Assembly (NCBI RefSeq): GCF_015645465.1
Contig: NZ_JADOEL010000002.1
Location: 1 to 64,000 of the forward strand
Direction of reading: 5' to 3'
Origin: Herminiimonas contaminans
GTDB taxonomy: Bacteria; Pseudomonadota; Gammaproteobacteria; Burkholderiales; Burkholderiaceae_D
Length of the DNA: 64,000 nt
This document shows positions 9,234 to 17,778 of this stretch, piece by piece. The notes beneath the pieces were generated by a model. It ran no database searches and was not told the DNA's origin. It worked only from the letters and a program-made list of their open reading frames with translations. Made by a program: the position numbers and the translations under genes. Every line of letters begins with the position of its first letter. Position 1 is the stretch's first letter.

Positions 9234-11006
9234 CTAAATGCTCCAGTTCAGATTGAAGCCTGCGGTCGTATTTGCAGTCCTGAATCCATCTGGCTTCTTA
9301 ATCGGCTGACCGACGAAGATGTCGTACGAAACACCCAACACACTGCCGCGCAGTCCCAAGGCCGTACCAGCCAGTCGCCTGCCTAGCAGGTAGCGGCTGG
9401 ACTGCCCTCCGACCTGACCGTAGTCGAGTCCGAGATATAGCTCTGCACCTATCGGGCCAAGGACCATGCCTATGTCATTACGCAAGGTCCAGCCGCGATC
9501 GGCGGACAGCATCATGTTTCCGTCAAAGCCACGCACCGAATAACGACCGCCGATGGCAAACCTGTCCTGCGGTACTAAAGGGGTGTCGTTCCACTGCGCG
9601 CGTAACGCACCGAGGTAACGGAAGTTTTGTTGCGCAAGCTGGAAAGGAACTGATACAGACACGTCGGCATTCCAGACTTTGGGACGTGAGGCACCTTCAC
9701 CAAACAGATCTTCCGGGGCCTGCAATGCCTGGAATGCACCAGTGCCGTGGCGATATGCGAGATTGAGATCGAGCGTGTTCGCGCCCATGAATTCTCTATG
9801 CGCGACACTGACCTCCCAGCCCGCAGTGCGCCTGCGCTGGGTTTCTATTTCCGTGTCTTCTATGTAGTTGCTCGACTCTTTGAGATAGCCGCGTACGGCC
9901 AAAGTCGTTTTGCGCTGCGCATCCCGATACACCACGCGAGATAGCTTGAGATCATTGCTGGCGCTGGTACCGGAGTAAACATAATCCTGGTTCAGGCCTG
10001 CGACAGTTTGAAAGTAACGGTTGCGTGTGGCAGTTGTGCTCAGCAACCAATAGCCAAGCGGTATCGAGTAATGCGCAACGCCACCGCGTGTCCCCCTTGC
10101 CCCGCTATCGCCACCACCCAAGTCATGGTTGAAGCTGACATAGAACAGATCATTCAACGTCAGCATATGGTCGTAGGAGAGCGTCACGCTGCCCTGATAT
10201 TTACCAGTCGATTTGGAACCTGAATCATCGACCGAGACGGACATACGGAACGGAATATCCTGCTTGTATGAAATGACCAGATCACTTTGCCCCGGCTGCG
10301 CGCCTTCACCTTCCGCGGCTTCTATCTTGATATCAGCCGCTGCAGTCGGAACACGTTTAAAGTTTTCCAGGCCTTGCTCTATATCGCGCAGATTCAAAAT
10401 ATCGCCAGACTGAACCGGCATGGCATTCCACTTCGTGCCACGCGGATCGGCGTCAGCCGCAAACCTGATGTTGCGCACGCGCCCTGGAATCACGGTGAGT
10501 ACTAAGTTGCCTGCATTCAGATCCTGTGGCGATACCAGCACACGCGTCGTTACATATCCTTTATCGACGATCACGTTCTGTATGCGACCCACGACCAGAT
10601 TGATACCGCTTACGCCCAGGCATTTGCCTATAGGCGAGTCCTCACCATCAATCACGCTCTTCAGGCCGAACTGAAAACGCTCGGCAGCATCACCAAGCAG
10701 CGAAATATGATTAATGCGAAAACAAGGTGTCTCGTTCTCCGACAGCAATGCAGACGGTTGCATCTCTGGCGTCTGTAGACGAACGTCAGGGACCTGCTCT
10801 TGCTGCAAACGCAATTGCCGCTCACGTTCTTGCTGACGCAACAACTCGTCGGCGGCAGGACTTTGCGCATACGCCGGAGCAAGACAGAAGAGCCCGGCGA
10901 TGAGCAGGCAAGTTGCTGCGGTAACTGATTTGCTGGCGAGAGAACTGGTAGTCGTGAGCTGATGCGCAACGGTGGATGTCTCGGTTTGATTCAATATATG
11001 CCTCAA
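9234..11006 (-). CDS. cdiB: CdiB/ShlB/FhaC-type outer-membrane two-partner secretion transporter
   Basis: A 590-residue TpsB outer-membrane protein that exports the CdiA exoprotein. The N-terminus is long, with a hydrophobic signal sequence ending near AYA/QSP (about residue 48), then a glutamine/arginine-rich linker (QQERERQLRLQQEQ) as in FhaC helix 1. POTRA domains span about residues 90-235 (the first contains the cysteine pair at C95 and C128), followed by the ShlB beta-barrel. The barrel contains the family motif VRGF (SVRGFDGN, about residue 505) and ends in the aromatic residue pattern typical of barrel C-termini (FNLNWSI). It lies 78 bases upstream of the cdiA-like gene on the same strand, giving the BAI order seen in enterobacterial CDI loci rather than the Burkholderia AI(O)B order. 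Confidence 0.88.
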   Translation of the reverse strand: MRHILNQTETSTVAHQLTTTSSLASKSVTAATCLLIAGLFCLAPAYAQSPAADELLRQQERERQLRLQQEQVPDVRLQTPEMQPSALLSENETPCFRINHISLLGDAAERFQFGLKSVIDGEDSPIGKCLGVSGINLVVGRIQNVIVDKGYVTTRVLVSPQDLNAGNLVLTVIPGRVRNIRFAADADPRGTKWNAMPVQSGDILNLRDIEQGLENFKRVPTAAADIKIEAAEGEGAQPGQSDLVISYKQDIPFRMSVSVDDSGSKSTGKYQGSVTLSYDHMLTLNDLFYVSFNHDLGGGDSGARGTRGGVAHYSIPLGYWLLSTTATRNRYFQTVAGLNQDYVYSGTSASNDLKLSRVVYRDAQRKTTLAVRGYLKESSNYIEDTEIETQRRRTAGWEVSVAHREFMGANTLDLNLAYRHGTGAFQALQAPEDLFGEGASRPKVWNADVSVSVPFQLAQQNFRYLGALRAQWNDTPLVPQDRFAIGGRYSVRGFDGNMMLSADRGWTLRNDIGMVLGPIGAELYLGLDYGQVGGQSSRYLLGRRLAGTALGLRGSVLGVSYDIFVGQPIKKPDGFRTANTTAGFNLNWSI

Positions 11007-11081
11007 AAAAATCAGGACGATATAGAGAATTTAGCGCGAGCACCTCCCATATTTAAGGGGTTCCAGACGCAACAAAGTTAC

Positions 11082-11113
11082 CAAAAATAAGGGCAATCTT
11101 ATTCAAAAATAAG
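11082..11113. promoter_or_regulatory. Operator-like repeats upstream of cdiB
   Basis: CAAAAATAAG occurs at 11082-11091 and again at 11104-11113, a spacing of 22 bases (about two helical turns). The second copy is also half of a perfect hairpin, CTTATT-CAAA-AATAAG (11098-11113). The repeats lie about 76-107 bases upstream of the cdiB start in an otherwise empty 325-base region (11007-11331). They are plausible binding sites for a regulator of the cdi operon; which regulator cannot be told from sequence. Confidence 0.35.
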
Positions 11114-11263
11114 AGAACTTAAAAACAAATGAATGAAATTAGAAATGACGCACCAGAGAAAAAATGCGCATCGTTAAGCCTCATGCTGGATAGCGAGGCA
11201 GCGTGCAAAAACAGGCACTTTCGACACGCGATACCAACATCCTCCAATAGCGGAGCTAATAAA

Positions 11264-11285
11264 GTTTGGGGGATTTCTCCCAAAC
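11264..11285 (-). terminator. Hairpin downstream of motD, possible terminator
   Basis: GTTTGGG (11264-11270) and CCCAAAC (11279-11285) form a perfect seven-pair stem with an eight-base loop, 46 bases beyond the motD stop. Only a weak T-rich stretch follows on the minus strand, so termination is possible but not certain. It separates the flagellar cluster from the cdi locus. Confidence 0.4.
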
Positions 11286-11331
11286 ACGGGGACTTGTGGC
11301 GAATAAGCCAAAGAATAGAGGGAGACGGTAC

Positions 11332-12114
11332 TTAATCGTCAGCAGTAACCGGCACTTCAGTCACCACATCAGGCATACCCGAGAGGATCATCAGTTGCAC
11401 GCGACGATTGCGCAGACGCCCTTCTGTCGTGTCATTGCTATCGACAGGAAGGTTAGCACCATGGCCCATGGCGACCAGGCGTTTTTCAGCGACGCCATTT
11501 GCCAGGAATAAGCGCACCACGCTGCTGGCGCGTACCGCGGAGAGCTCCCAGTTGGAAGGGAACATGGAGTTGTTGATAGGTGTGTTGTCGGTGTGACCTT
11601 CGACCTGGATGTCGTTATCGACGTCCTTCAAGACTTGAGCCACTGCACGCAATGCTGCTTCCGATTGTGCATTCAGTTTCGCCTCACCCGGCGCAAACAG
11701 CACACTCGCATTGATTTCCACACTGACGCCGCGATTGGTTTGCGTAACGCGCACTTTGCCCTGGCTAACCAAAGGAGCCATGGCCTTGAGGATGTCGCGC
11801 GCAATGCTGGTCATGCGTGCTTTCTCGCGTTTGACGACTGCTTCATTCGCGCGTTGCGATGGCGATGGTATAGGCAGCGGCAGGATGGGAGTATTTTGAT
11901 TGACCGGGTCCTTGATGGTTTCGGTCTTCGCTGCGACACCACCGAAGGCGATGCCCAGCGAGCTGGAGAGGATGCGGTACTTGCCTTCGTTGACGGATGA
12001 AATCGCGTACATGACGACGAAGAAGGCGAACAGGAGCGTGATGAAGTCGGCGTAGGACACCAGCCAACGTTCATGGTTTTCATGCTCTTCTTCGTATTTT
12101 CTTCTACGTGCCAT
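11332..12114 (-). CDS. motD: Flagellar motor stator protein MotD (MotB family)
   Basis: A 260-residue MotB-family protein. One N-terminal transmembrane helix carries the proton-conducting aspartate (YADFITLLFAFFVVMYA, D23). A linker and plug region follow, then a C-terminal OmpA-like peptidoglycan-binding domain (about residues 130-245) with the signatures EGHTDNTPI and LRNRRVQL. With MotC it forms the second stator, named after the Pseudomonas MotCD pair. The gene is 36 bases downstream of motC. The protein is shorter than the MotB at 28059-29045 and lacks that protein's long charged insert and proline/alanine-rich tail. Confidence 0.9.
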   Translation of the reverse strand: MARRRKYEEEHENHERWLVSYADFITLLFAFFVVMYAISSVNEGKYRILSSSLGIAFGGVAAKTETIKDPVNQNTPILPLPIPSPSQRANEAVVKREKARMTSIARDILKAMAPLVSQGKVRVTQTNRGVSVEINASVLFAPGEAKLNAQSEAALRAVAQVLKDVDNDIQVEGHTDNTPINNSMFPSNWELSAVRASSVVRLFLANGVAEKRLVAMGHGANLPVDSNDTTEGRLRNRRVQLMILSGMPDVVTEVPVTADD

Positions 12115-12150
12115 GGTGGATCTATCTGCCTACGCTTTGGGCGGGCTAAC

Positions 12151-12891
12151 TTACATCGTATAGACGTTCATCCGCTCTTCGATCAAGCGCGGATTGTCAC
12201 CTGCAGCAATACCGGCAAATGCATCTGCCAGCATTTCACGTTTGAAGATGTCCCTGCTGACCAATGCCTTGAGTTTGCTCGAGATCGGCAGGAAGACCAG
12301 ATTGGCGAAGCCGACACCATAGATGGTCGCGACAAAAGCTACAGCGATACCGCTACCGAGACGGCTAGGGTCGGACAGGTTTTCCATCACGTGGATCAAA
12401 CCCAATACGGCACCCAGAATGCCGATGGTCGGCGCATAGCCACCCGCGGCTTCCCAGATCTTGATGGCCAGGCGTTGACGTGTTTCATATGCGCCTATTT
12501 CCAGGTCCAGCACATCACGCAATTTGGTCGGATCTACACCATCGACGATCAGGCGCAGGCCGTGTGCGATGAACGGATCCTTGACGTCCTTGATGACGCG
12601 TTCCAGGCTAAGCAGACCTTCACGGCGTGCGATGACACTCCATGCGGTAATGTCCTTGATCAGACCAGGATAATTGTCGTCCTTGGGCATGAAGACCTGA
12701 CCGGCCATTTTTACGCCTTGCACAAAGTTGCGCCAGCCGCTTTGCAGCAGAACCGCGCCTATCGTGCCGACCACCACAATGATGAAGGCTGCAGGTTGTA
12801 CCAACGAACCTAAAGCACCGCCTTCGAGTATTTGCCCGAGGAGGATGCCGCCCAGCGCCAGTGCTATACCAACTAAGCTACCCCAGTCCAC
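12151..12891 (-). CDS. motC: Flagellar motor stator protein MotC (MotA family)
   Basis: A 246-residue inner-membrane protein of the MotA/TolQ/ExbB family with four transmembrane helices (two near the N-terminus, two around residues 145-200, containing GYAPTIGILGAVLGLIHVM) and a large cytoplasmic loop that contacts the rotor. The start is GTG at 12889-12891, inside the 3' end of fliA, giving a 19-base overlap and suggesting translational coupling. It partners MotD, directly downstream. The shorter length (246 against 286) and the position behind fliA distinguish it from motA at 29100. Confidence 0.9.
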   Translation of the reverse strand: MDWGSLVGIALALGGILLGQILEGGALGSLVQPAAFIIVVVGTIGAVLLQSGWRNFVQGVKMAGQVFMPKDDNYPGLIKDITAWSVIARREGLLSLERVIKDVKDPFIAHGLRLIVDGVDPTKLRDVLDLEIGAYETRQRLAIKIWEAAGGYAPTIGILGAVLGLIHVMENLSDPSRLGSGIAVAFVATIYGVGFANLVFLPISSKLKALVSRDIFKREMLADAFAGIAAGDNPRLIEERMNVYTM

Positions 12892-13604
12892 GCTTTCTCC
12901 CTTAAGTTCGCACGCATCCTGGCGATAGCCTGGCTATGCAATTGCGATACGCGTGATTCGGTGACTCCCATGACGGCGCCAATTTCCTTCAAATTCATTT
13001 CCTGCTCGTAGTACAAACCCATGAGGATTTTTTCTCGCTCCGGCAAGGCCTGGATCGCTTCGATCACGGCAGCGCGGAAGCCTGTGTTCATCAGGTTCTG
13101 CAGCGGATCCGGAGACTCGTCGGTGCAATAACGATCGAGGAAGTGTTCGTTATCCTCGTTATCGTGGAAATCTTCGTAGTAGACCAGTTGGTGACCACCG
13201 CCATCACTGAGCAAGTCCTGATAGTCGGCCAGCGACAACTTGAGCTGCTTCGCTACTTCGCTTTCATTCGGTGCACGTCCGAGACGCTGCTGCAAGGTGT
13301 TCATCGCCACCTCGATCTTGCGCATGTTCTGGCGCATGCTGCGTGGCATCCAGTCACTGCTGCGCAATTCGTCCAGCATGGCGCCACGTATGCGCTGCAC
13401 TGCATAGGTTTCAAACTGTGCGCCGTGCGTTTCTTCATAACGGCTGACTGCATCAAGCAGGCCTATCATGCCAGCCTGTATCAAATCATCGACTTCTACG
13501 CTGGGCGGCAGCTTGGCTTTCATCTGGTGCGCCAGCTTTTTAACGAGCGGCGCATGCTCAGTTACCAGATGATTTTTGTCCGATTTTCCGGCCGCGGTAT
13601 ACAT
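12873..13604 (-). CDS. fliA: Flagellar sigma factor sigma-28 (FliA)
   Basis: A 243-residue sigma-70 family factor that directs RNA polymerase to late flagellar and chemotaxis promoters. Region 2 contains VDDLIQAGMIGLLDAVSRYEE and FETYAVQRIRGAMLDELR. Region 3 and region 4 follow, ending in the helix-turn-helix MNLKEIGAVMGVTESRVSQLHSQA. The frame is open further upstream (to 13703), but that part overlaps flhG and is not family-like, so I place the start at ATG 13602-13604 (MYTAAGKSD), eight bases from the flhG stop with GGAG upstream. FliA is normally held inactive by FlgM, which is not encoded here. Confidence 0.93.
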   Translation of the reverse strand: MYTAAGKSDKNHLVTEHAPLVKKLAHQMKAKLPPSVEVDDLIQAGMIGLLDAVSRYEETHGAQFETYAVQRIRGAMLDELRSSDWMPRSMRQNMRKIEVAMNTLQQRLGRAPNESEVAKQLKLSLADYQDLLSDGGGHQLVYYEDFHDNEDNEHFLDRYCTDESPDPLQNLMNTGFRAAVIEAIQALPEREKILMGLYYEQEMNLKEIGAVMGVTESRVSQLHSQAIARMRANLREKAWTGVA

Positions 13605-13611
13605 GTGTGAA

Positions 13612-14430
13612 TCAGGCTCCAAACTTGGCGCTATGAGCGGACAAGGTAAAACGTTCAGCCAGGCCACGGAACGCAACGGATGCGCCTGCCAGCGGGAAAG
13701 CATCGATGACGGCGCGTCCCAAGCGTGCAGCGCGTGTCATATGATCGTCCTGCGGTACAAAACCAACGGAATGTAATTGCAAGGCCAGGTAACGGCTGGC
13801 TGCTTGCGCCATGTTTTGATAAACGACAGCGGCTTCCTGTGCATCGGCACCGGTTACCAGGATGCCAAATGGACGGCGACCCAATTGCGCGTTTAATCGT
13901 TTAATCAGTGCGTATGCTTTCTTGATGGAGGCAGCACCTGGTGTGACCTGCACGATGATTTCGCCATTGCCCATCGCCGGAATAGCAAAGTTATCGTTCA
14001 TATCCAGTTCGGCATCGACCATCAATACATCAGATTGCGCCGCCAAGACGCCAAAGGCGTTCGACAAACGGCGTTGCTGATGCTGATCGCTGCCATTCGC
14101 TGCGCGCAGGGAACCACGCGTTAGCGAAGCCAGACCAAAGCCCTGCGGCATTGCATGGACGACCTGGTTCAATGCACGTTCCTGACGTGCCACATCCAGC
14201 AGCGTGGCCTGCAACTCTGCGCCCATGCGATGGCTGATGCCATCATTGGAACTGCAGGCGTCGAGCAGGACGACATCACTGCCACTTAAAGCCAGCGAGG
14301 CGCTCAGATTGACCAGCATCGCGCTTTTATCGGTGGCCGAAGCCGCAGATAAAAATGTAAAAATGCGCGGCTTCGGTCCTGCGAGCATACGCCGCAAACC
14401 TTCTGCCTGATCACATTCGAAACTAGCCAA
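13612..14430 (-). CDS. flhG: FlhG/FleN-type MinD-like protein with a degenerate P-loop
   Basis: A 272-residue protein of the FlhG/FleN family, which controls flagellar number and placement by stimulating the GTPase FlhF. The N-terminal activator helix is intact (DQAEGLRRM, residues 7-15). The ATP-binding site is not: where family members have a GKGGVGKT-type deviant Walker A there is SAASATDKSAM (residues 28-38), without the glycines or the signature lysine. The next motif reads VLLDACSSNDG instead of VLLDADLGLAN. The gene overlaps flhF upstream by eight bases and precedes fliA, the standard order. The identity is secure from position and N-terminal motif; ATPase activity is doubtful. Confidence 0.82.
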   Translation of the reverse strand: MASFECDQAEGLRRMLAGPKPRIFTFLSAASATDKSAMLVNLSASLALSGSDVVLLDACSSNDGISHRMGAELQATLLDVARQERALNQVVHAMPQGFGLASLTRGSLRAANGSDQHQQRRLSNAFGVLAAQSDVLMVDAELDMNDNFAIPAMGNGEIIVQVTPGAASIKKAYALIKRLNAQLGRRPFGILVTGADAQEAAVVYQNMAQAASRYLALQLHSVGFVPQDDHMTRAARLGRAVIDAFPLAGASVAFRGLAERFTLSAHSAKFGA

Positions 14431-15697
14431 GAATCACCTCACGCAAACTCTTATCGTTCATTGCACGGACGGTATTTGCCATGACAGCTGGTATCTCCGC
14501 ATCACCCAATTGGAATGGCGCTGTTTCGCGCTTGAGTTTAAATGCACGGTCTACCAGATACTGTTGGTTCGCGACGTGCAGGTCTTCCGGCACGCGTTGT
14601 CCGTTCGCGACGTAGTATAAGTTCAATTTCTGTCTAATGACTACATCTAGTGCACTGCCAATGGTTGCAGCTTCGTCCAGTTTGGTCAATATGCAGCCCG
14701 CGAGGCCATCACCCATGTAGGAGCGCACTACTTCGTTCAGTGTTTCACCGGTCGAAGTCGCATTCAGGCACAGCAGGCGTTTGACCTGGTCACCGGCACC
14801 GGCCAGCATGGCGATCTGGTCTGCCACCATTTGGTCACGCTGGCTGACACCGACCGTGTCGATCAGCACCGTATGCTTGCCTTTGAGCTCGTCCAGCGCG
14901 ATGCGCAGGTCAGCTTCATCCTTGACCGAATGCACCATGACGCCGAGGATTTTGCCGTAGATGCGCAGTTGTTCGTAACCGCCGATACGGTAACCGTCCG
15001 TTGTAATCAGAGCCAGTTTGCTTGGGCCATGACGCATGACGCAACGCGCAGCCAGTTTGGCTGTGGTTGTTGTTTTACCGACACCGGTAGGGCCGACCAG
15101 CGCATAGACACCACCCTTTTCCAGGATTTCGTTTTCATCGCCTATGGTGGTCAGGTTGCGGGTCAGGATGGATTTGATCCAGTCCATGCCGCTTTGATTA
15201 CTGGCACCGGCAGGCAGGCGAGCGATCAGGTAACGCGCCAGGCTGGCACTGAAACCGGCTGCCAGCATTTCACGCAAGGCTGTCGATTTGACTGGCTCAC
15301 GCTTTTGCGGATCGTTCCATGCGAGCTCGGACAACTGGATCTCCAGCATGCCGCGCATCGAGCGGATTTCGCTCATCATGTTATTCAATTCAGCGGTGCT
15401 GATTTCAACGCGGTCGGATGCCGGGGCTGTATCTGCTGCCTTCGAGGTCAAAGCCAGTGGAGCTGGCTGCGTTGGCTTGTGATGTGGCACCAGCGAAGCC
15501 AGTGTGGTTTCGGAAATGGCAGCGCGCTCGACCATAGGTTCTGCCAGCGAGGCCATATCCTCACCGGCCAGTGCCAGGATCTCGACCCCGCCATCGATAG
15601 CGCGATTCGAAAGGATGACCGCATCAGGTCCGAGTGCTTCGCGCACCAGACTCCATGCGCCGCGTGACGTGCTTGCCGTGAATTTCCTGACGTTCAT
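14423..15697 (-). CDS. flhF: Flagellar biosynthesis SRP-type GTPase FlhF
   Basis: A 424-residue SRP-family GTPase that marks the site of flagellar assembly at the membrane. The N-terminal B domain starts MNVRKFTASTSRGAWSLVRE; a low-complexity linker covers about 60-135. The NG domain follows, with P-loop GPTGVGKTT (202-210), the motif TTDGYRIGGYEQL, the DTVG motif (LIDTVGVSQRD) and the specificity motif TKLDEA. The gene overlaps flhA by four bases upstream and flhG by eight bases downstream, so translation is coupled through flhA-flhF-flhG. Confidence 0.94.
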   Translation of the reverse strand: MNVRKFTASTSRGAWSLVREALGPDAVILSNRAIDGGVEILALAGEDMASLAEPMVERAAISETTLASLVPHHKPTQPAPLALTSKAADTAPASDRVEISTAELNNMMSEIRSMRGMLEIQLSELAWNDPQKREPVKSTALREMLAAGFSASLARYLIARLPAGASNQSGMDWIKSILTRNLTTIGDENEILEKGGVYALVGPTGVGKTTTTAKLAARCVMRHGPSKLALITTDGYRIGGYEQLRIYGKILGVMVHSVKDEADLRIALDELKGKHTVLIDTVGVSQRDQMVADQIAMLAGAGDQVKRLLCLNATSTGETLNEVVRSYMGDGLAGCILTKLDEAATIGSALDVVIRQKLNLYYVANGQRVPEDLHVANQQYLVDRAFKLKRETAPFQLGDAEIPAVMANTVRAMNDKSLREVILG

Positions 15698-17778
15698 ACC
15701 TGACCTCCAACTAAGCTAGTTACTCTGATTGTTTTTGAATCCGGGACTTCCGCGTGCGACAGCACTTTGAGCTGCGGCAAGGCACGGCGCAGGAAGCGCG
15801 CCAGCAATGCGCGCAATTGCGCTGGCACCAGCAGTACCGGTGTTAATCCTAATTGTTCCTGTTGACGCGTCGCGGCTTCAGCCTGCGCAGCTATGGTGTC
15901 GGCCAGACCTGGCTCGATACCGGCACCGTCTGCACCACTGCCCTGCAAGGCCTGGGTCAACAGACGTTCAAGGCGGTTATCAAGTGTCATCACCGACAGT
16001 TCATTGGTGGACGGGAACAGTTGCTGCACGATGGCGCGTCCCAGCGCTACACGAACCAGAGCAGTCAGTTCGTTGACGTCCTGGATGTAGGCTGCGTGTT
16101 CGGTCATGGTTTCTATGATGGTGTGCATATCGCGGATATGGACGCCTTCGATCAGCAGGTTTTGCAGGACCTTTTGCAGGGTCGAGAGCGGGATCAGCTT
16201 GGGTACCAGGTCTTCCACCAGTTTCGGCGATTCCTTGGTCAGGTGATCCAGCAATTGCTGTACTTCCTGACGACCCAGCAATTCAGCTGCGTGCGTAGTG
16301 ATCAAATGATTCAGGTGGGTCGCCACCACGGTACCGGCATCCACCACGGTGTAACCCATGCCTTGCGCCTGTTCGCGCATGCTGGAATCAATCCAGGTGG
16401 CTGGCAAGCCGAAAGCAGGATCGCTGGTGGTTGGTCCTGGCAGAGTACCGCTGACCATGCCTGGGTTGATCGCAAGGAATTGACCAGCGAGTGCTTCACC
16501 ACTGCCGACTTCCACGCCTTTGAGCGTGATGCGATATGCAGATGGTTTCAGCTCCAGGTTGTCACGGATATGTACTGGCGGCGACAGGAAGCCGACTTCC
16601 TGCGCGAATTTTTTACGGATGCCTTTGATACGGCGCAACAGCTCACCGCTTTGCGATTTATCAACCAATGGGATCAGGCGATAACCGACTTCCAGGCCCA
16701 GCGTATCGACTTGCACGATATCTTGCCAGGTCGCCTCTTCCACTTCCGGTGCCGGTGGTGGTGCAGTCACTTCTGGTTCAACTTCCGGTGCTTTCAGGTT
16801 GCGCTGCGAGATCAGATAAGCAGCACCTGCCATCAGGCTGGCCAGGAACAGGAAGGACACATGTGGCATGCCTGGGATCAAACCCATGCCGCCGATGATG
16901 GCCGCGGTGATGTACAGCACTTGTGGACGCGCAAACAATTGGCCGATCAGTTGACCACCGATGTCTTGCTCACTAGCGACGCGCGATACCACTATACCGG
17001 CAGCGGTCGAGATGATCAGCGAAGGAATCTGTGCCACCAGGCCGTCACCAATAGCTAGCAAGGTGTAGTTTTCCAGCGCAGCGGAGAAGCCCATATCGTG
17101 CTGCACCATACCGACCACCAGACCACCGACCACGTTGATGACGGTAACGATAATGCCGGCGATCGCATCACCACGCACGTACTTACTTGCACCGTCCATC
17201 GCGCCGTAGAATTCTGCTTCCTGCGCTACCTGGGTACGACGCAGACGTGCATCCTGCTCGCCGATCAGACCGGCATTCAGGTCCGCGTCAATCGCCATTT
17301 GTTTACCCGGCATCGCATCCAGGGCAAAACGTGCACCCACCTCAGCGATACGGCCTGCACCTTTGGTGACGACCGTAAAGTTGATGATGGTCAGGATCAC
17401 GAAGACCACGATACCGACTGTGTAGTTACCGCCAATCAGGAAGTGACCAAAGGCCTCAATCACTTTACCTGCTGCATCCGGACCGTTATGACCTTCGGTC
17501 AATACAACACGGGTCGAAGCGACGTTCAGCGACAGGCGCAGCATGGTGCTGACCAGCAGCACGGTCGGGAATACCATGAAGTCCAGCGGCTTGACCGTGT
17601 ACAAGGCAGTCAGCAGCACGATGATGGACAACGCAATGTTGAAGCTGAAGAAGATATCCAGCACGATAGCCGGCAGCGGCAGCACCATCATCGACAGCAT
17701 CATGATGATGATCAGCGGTGCTGCGACAGCACGCGATCCTTGGCTAGTCATCCAGGCGGGTAATTTCAGGCTATTCAT
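15694..17778 (-). CDS. flhA: Flagellar type III export gate protein FlhA
   Basis: A 694-residue inner-membrane protein that forms the nonameric export gate ring of the flagellar type III secretion system. The N-terminal half has about eight transmembrane helices and the FHIPEP-family signature (RLSLNVASTRVVLTEGH). The C-terminal cytoplasmic domain (about 350-694) binds export chaperones. Length is normal for the family. The start codon overlaps the flhB stop by four bases and the stop overlaps flhF by four bases. Confidence 0.95.
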   Translation of the reverse strand: MNSLKLPAWMTSQGSRAVAAPLIIIMMLSMMVLPLPAIVLDIFFSFNIALSIIVLLTALYTVKPLDFMVFPTVLLVSTMLRLSLNVASTRVVLTEGHNGPDAAGKVIEAFGHFLIGGNYTVGIVVFVILTIINFTVVTKGAGRIAEVGARFALDAMPGKQMAIDADLNAGLIGEQDARLRRTQVAQEAEFYGAMDGASKYVRGDAIAGIIVTVINVVGGLVVGMVQHDMGFSAALENYTLLAIGDGLVAQIPSLIISTAAGIVVSRVASEQDIGGQLIGQLFARPQVLYITAAIIGGMGLIPGMPHVSFLFLASLMAGAAYLISQRNLKAPEVEPEVTAPPPAPEVEEATWQDIVQVDTLGLEVGYRLIPLVDKSQSGELLRRIKGIRKKFAQEVGFLSPPVHIRDNLELKPSAYRITLKGVEVGSGEALAGQFLAINPGMVSGTLPGPTTSDPAFGLPATWIDSSMREQAQGMGYTVVDAGTVVATHLNHLITTHAAELLGRQEVQQLLDHLTKESPKLVEDLVPKLIPLSTLQKVLQNLLIEGVHIRDMHTIIETMTEHAAYIQDVNELTALVRVALGRAIVQQLFPSTNELSVMTLDNRLERLLTQALQGSGADGAGIEPGLADTIAAQAEAATRQQEQLGLTPVLLVPAQLRALLARFLRRALPQLKVLSHAEVPDSKTIRVTSLVGGQV

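Noticed and set aside
13605-13703. Longer FliA with 33 extra N-terminal residues
   Set aside because: The extension overlaps flhG, is not family-like, and an ATG with a ribosome binding site is present at 13604.
15853-17058. A 400-codon open frame on the plus strand opposite flhA
   Set aside because: It is a mirror frame of a well-supported coding gene, with histidine/glutamine-rich composition and no recognisable domain. Similar long mirror frames lie opposite purA (47873-49171) and hisS (57447-58835).
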